NCBI GenBank assembly: GCA_947573015.1
Contig: CANPDS010000068.1
Location: forward strand, 1 to 10,000
Direction of reading: 5' to 3'
From: an uncultured Muribaculum sp.
GTDB lineage: Bacteria > Bacteroidota > Bacteroidia > Bacteroidales > Muribaculaceae
Length of the DNA: 10,000 bases
In this document: one piece after another, positions 7,546 to 10,000 of the stretch
Position numbering within the stretch: the first letter of the stretch is position 1
How the letters are laid out: every line of letters starts with the position of its first letter
Made by a program: the position numbers and the translations under genes
The notes under the pieces: model-generated
The model's input: only the letters and a program-made list of their open reading frames with translations
Told to the model about the DNA's origin: nothing
Database searches by the model: none

Positions 7546-7743
7546 TTAAGTCCTCTCCTCAGATAATTTGATCTGAAATATTCTCATGTCCCGTGGCGTT
7601 TGTGCCGTTCTGTATCTCATCCCCATGACGGGTGCTATCTTTCGCACCAATTTCTTCTCAATATAAATTCTCCTCAAAGCCGCATTGTATATGTGGTAAG
7701 CGCCTCTCTTCCGTAGTGTTAGATTGATGGTGTTGTATTCCAT
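7546..7743 (-). CDS. Small basic hypothetical protein, uncertain
   Basis: An open frame of 65 residues, rich in Lys, Arg and Tyr (for example LTLRKRGAYHIYNAALRR at residues 8-25), with no signal peptide or membrane segment. I do not recognise a family. In its favour: ATG start, and AAGGG five bases upstream (7749-7753), an unusually good Shine-Dalgarno for this phylum. Against it: no Bacteroidetes promoter is visible upstream on the minus strand, it is short, and it lies antisense to the possible SusC leader. A weak or decayed gene, a small nucleic-acid-binding protein, or a chance frame are all possible. Confidence 0.35.
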   Translation of the reverse strand: MEYNTINLTLRKRGAYHIYNAALRRIYIEKKLVRKIAPVMGMRYRTAQTPRDMRIFQIKLSEERT

Positions 7744-7923
7744 CTGTGCCCTTGAGCGAGCCGGCTTGTGTTGTGTTTTTTATGCCGGCAAGCGTTTTGA
7801 TTAGAATGCAGTTCACGGTCATTTCTGTGTCGGAGATTTCATCTTCCCCAGCAGTGTGACAGTGAAAAGTATAAATGTAGTAGTTATTTTTTTTAATCCA
7901 TCGTTAACCAGTGCCATGAATCT

Positions 7924-10000
7924 ATGAATGTAGATTATGTAAAAGCAAGTTTATTGGCAGCGTCCGTGATAGCATGCGGACAGATGCTGAGTGCCGCACC
8001 CTCAAATGCCGCCGAGCCACAGGCCGCAGTAGCTTCAGCTACCGCTGGTAGTGCCACCGGTGTCGTTCTCGACGAATCTGGCGAACCCCTTATCGGAGTT
8101 TCCGTTTCGGTTGATGGTAAGGCTGTGGGCGTTACCGACATGGATGGCCGTTTCTCTGTAAAGGCCAAACCCGGTCAGTCGCTGAAATTTACTTATGTGG
8201 GCCTCTCGCCCGAAACTGTTAAGGTGCCGGCCGACGGACAGCCCCTCAATGTGGTCCTCAAGGAGGATTCCAAGGTGCTTTCCGAGGTTGTCGTGACCGC
8301 TCTTGGTATCAAACGTGAATCCAAAGCCCTTTCTTACAATGTGCAGGAAGTCAAGGCTGATCAGTTGACTACTGTTAAGGATGCCAACTTCATCAATTCC
8401 CTCAGCGGAAAGATTGCCGGTATGAATATCAATCCGTCGGCTTCCGGTATTGGAGGTGGAGCCAAAGTGGTTTTGCGTGGTTCGAAGTCTCTCTCTGGCA
8501 ACAACAATGCCCTTTATGTGGTCGACGGTATCCCAATGCCATCTCTTGAGAGCGATCAGCCGGAAGATAACTTTACCGGTATGGGACAGTCAGGTGACGG
8601 CGCTGCAATGATCAACCCAGAGGATATCGAATCAATTTCAGTCCTCTCAGGAGCCGCTGCTTCTGCTCTTTATGGTAGTCATGCCGCCAATGGCGTAGTT
8701 TTGATAACTACCAAGAAAGGACAGTCAAGTGGCCTTCGTGTTACTTACAGCAATTCAACCATGTGGCTGCGTGCTATGGCTACTCCTGAGTTCCAGAATA
8801 CATATGGGGCTGCTCAGGGTGAATTTACATCTTGGGGCGAGAAATCAAGTACGCCATATGATTATGATCCGCTCGACTTCTTCCAGACCGGTTACAATGA
8901 GACTAATGCTGTTACTCTTTCTACCGGTAATGAAAAGAGCCAGACTTTCGTTTCACTTTCAGCAACCAATGCTGAGGGATATATTAAGAATAATACTCTC
9001 GACCGTTACAACTTCACTATACGAAACTCCACACAACTTATAAAGGACAAACTTCGTCTTGATGTAAGTGCATCGTATGTAAATATACGAGAGAAAAATA
9101 TGACGGCCCAGGGCCAGTATATGAATCCCATTGTGGCTACATATCTGATGTCACCCTCTTATGGTCTTGATCCTTACAAGAACTATGAGCGATATGATGC
9201 TTCCCGAGGCTTTAAGGTTCAGTATTGGCCTTGGGGTAATCAGGGTCTTGGTATGCAGAACCCTTATTGGGTTACCAACCGTGACTTGTTTATCAATCAT
9301 AAGAACCGTTATATGATCACTGCCGGTCTCTACTGGGACAATGTAGTTAAGGGTCTTGATATCTCCGGTCGTGTTAAGGTAGATAATAGTGATTCTCGTT
9401 TTGAGAAAAAATACTATGCCACTACTGATGCTATATTTGCCAATGAGTTTGGTGGATATCATAAAAATGATGCTACAAACCGTCAGATTTATGCTGATGC
9501 TATGGCAAAGTATGACCGTACTTTCGATTTCTTGAATCTCACAGCAGTTGTTGGTGGATCTATTGAAGATACACGATACAATTTGTATGGAATTGGCGGA
9601 TCACTTAATTCTGTAGCGAATAAGTTTACGCTCTTTAATTTGGATAATAGTACCATTAAGCCGGATCAGGATACTCAGCACATACAGGTTCAGTCTGTTT
9701 TTGGAACTTTATCTCTTGGCTTATGGAGCAAAGTATATCTTGATTTGACCGAGCGTATTGAATGGCATTCGAATCTTGGTGGTGCCAACACTAACCATTA
9801 TTCGTATCCTTCTGTTGGTCTTTCTGCTATTCTTACAGATATTTTCCCATCAATTCAGAACGAGGCTCTTACATTCCTTAAGGTTCGAGGAGCTTATTCA
9901 GAAGTAGGTAATGCACCTCAACCATTCATTGCTACTCAGACATATCCCTTTGAATTAGGTTCTCCTACCGTTTCTACCACTTATCCTAATAGTGATCTTG
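7924..10000 (+). CDS. SusC/RagA-type TonB-dependent transporter, cut by right edge
   Basis: Outer-membrane beta-barrel that, with a SusD-like lipoprotein lid, imports oligosaccharides using TonB energy. 692 codons are visible of the roughly 1000 normal for the family. Residues 1-24 or 1-30 form the signal peptide. Residues about 44-118 are a carboxypeptidase-D regulatory-like domain (GVVLDESGEPLIGV, VTDMDGRFSV). The TonB-box region is SEVVVTALGIKRESKALSY from 120. The plug domain carries LYVVDGIP (197-204) and the SusC signature LYGSHAANGVVLITTKKG (249-266). The barrel follows, rich in alternating aromatic strands. ATG 7924 is the first usable start: the frame upstream reaches a TAA at 7894 with no other start codon. 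The N-region is odd, with Asp4 and one Lys, and VIAC at 15-18 resembles a lipobox. SusD is expected just beyond the window. The substrate is not readable from the sequence; context suggests N-glycan fragments. Confidence 0.95.
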   Translation, partial: MNVDYVKASLLAASVIACGQMLSAAPSNAAEPQAAVASATAGSATGVVLDESGEPLIGVSVSVDGKAVGVTDMDGRFSVKAKPGQSLKFTYVGLSPETVKVPADGQPLNVVLKEDSKVLSEVVVTALGIKRESKALSYNVQEVKADQLTTVKDANFINSLSGKIAGMNINPSASGIGGGAKVVLRGSKSLSGNNNALYVVDGIPMPSLESDQPEDNFTGMGQSGDGAAMINPEDIESISVLSGAAASALYGSHAANGVVLITTKKGQSSGLRVTYSNSTMWLRAMATPEFQNTYGAAQGEFTSWGEKSSTPYDYDPLDFFQTGYNETNAVTLSTGNEKSQTFVSLSATNAEGYIKNNTLDRYNFTIRNSTQLIKDKLRLDVSASYVNIREKNMTAQGQYMNPIVATYLMSPSYGLDPYKNYERYDASRGFKVQYWPWGNQGLGMQNPYWVTNRDLFINHKNRYMITAGLYWDNVVKGLDISGRVKVDNSDSRFEKKYYATTDAIFANEFGGYHKNDATNRQIYADAMAKYDRTFDFLNLTAVVGGSIEDTRYNLYGIGGSLNSVANKFTLFNLDNSTIKPDQDTQHIQVQSVFGTLSLGLWSKVYLDLTERIEWHSNLGGANTNHYSYPSVGLSAILTDIFPSIQNEALTFLKVRGAYSEVGNAPQPFIATQTYPFELGSPTVSTTYPNSDL

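Larger units (their letters stand above)
7110..7923. other. 814-base regulatory region ahead of SusC
   Basis: No convincing plus-strand gene is present. From left to right it contains a six-base-pair hairpin (TGCTTC 7201-7206 with GAAGCA 7217-7222), a cluster of TTAAC/GTTAA and TTGCAA elements around a strong promoter (7298-7328), a pyrimidine-rich stretch (7379-7470), a possible small ORF on the minus strand (7546-7743), an inverted repeat GCCGGC (7760-7765 and 7784-7789), and a run of eight T (7885-7893 area) close to the SusC start. If the 7298-7328 promoter drives SusC, the mRNA leader is close to 590 bases, unusually long. It could instead serve a small RNA, with a weaker SusC promoter nearer the gene. 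Confidence 0.6.

Noticed and set aside
7760..7789. GCCGGC inverted repeat as a terminator
   Set aside because: The T-run lies in the loop, not after the stem, so it does not fit an intrinsic terminator on either strand.
1..10000. CRISPR arrays, insertion sequences, attachment sites, tRNA or rRNA genes
   Set aside because: No regularly spaced direct repeats, transposase motifs, tRNA-like cloverleaf or rRNA segments were seen.

Overview
The window looks like the chromosome of a gut Bacteroidales, plausibly Muribaculaceae-like; the genus is an inference. The signs are a SusC/RagA-type TonB-dependent transporter, Bacteroidetes-type promoters (TTTG, about 20 bases, TAnnTTTG), few Shine-Dalgarno sequences, and a cluster of GH20, GH130 and GH92 enzymes. 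It reads as a glycan-utilisation locus (PUL) for host N-glycans or other mannose/GlcNAc glycans.

Layout. Bases 1-1757 (minus): 5' part of a secreted GH20 beta-N-acetylhexosaminidase, cut by the left edge, with a clear promoter at 1836-1867. Bases 1758-2416: divergent intergenic region with inverted repeats and no gene. Bases 2417-7002 (plus): a three-gene operon of an MFS sugar permease (2417-3787), a cytoplasmic GH130 mannoside phosphorylase (3830-4777) and an exported GH92 alpha-mannosidase (4774-7002). The last two overlap by four bases, and a strong intrinsic terminator lies at 7069-7109. Bases 7110-7923: a long non-coding or regulatory region holding an excellent promoter (7298-7328) embedded in short palindromes, a pyrimidine-rich stretch, and a possible 65-residue antisense ORF (7546-7743, minus). 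Bases 7924-10000 (plus): a SusC-like transporter, cut by the right edge.

How the genes fit together (inference from family knowledge). SusC, with a SusD partner expected beyond the window, imports glycan fragments across the outer membrane. In the periplasm GH20 removes terminal beta-GlcNAc and GH92 removes alpha-mannose, leaving a Man-beta-1,4-GlcNAc type disaccharide. The MFS permease carries this into the cytoplasm, where GH130 phosphorolyses it to alpha-mannose-1-phosphate and GlcNAc. The same logic was described for Bacteroides thetaiotaomicron BT1033 and its neighbours. No mobile element, CRISPR array, tRNA or rRNA gene was seen. The least explained part is the roughly 590-base stretch between the promoter at 7298-7328 and the SusC start.
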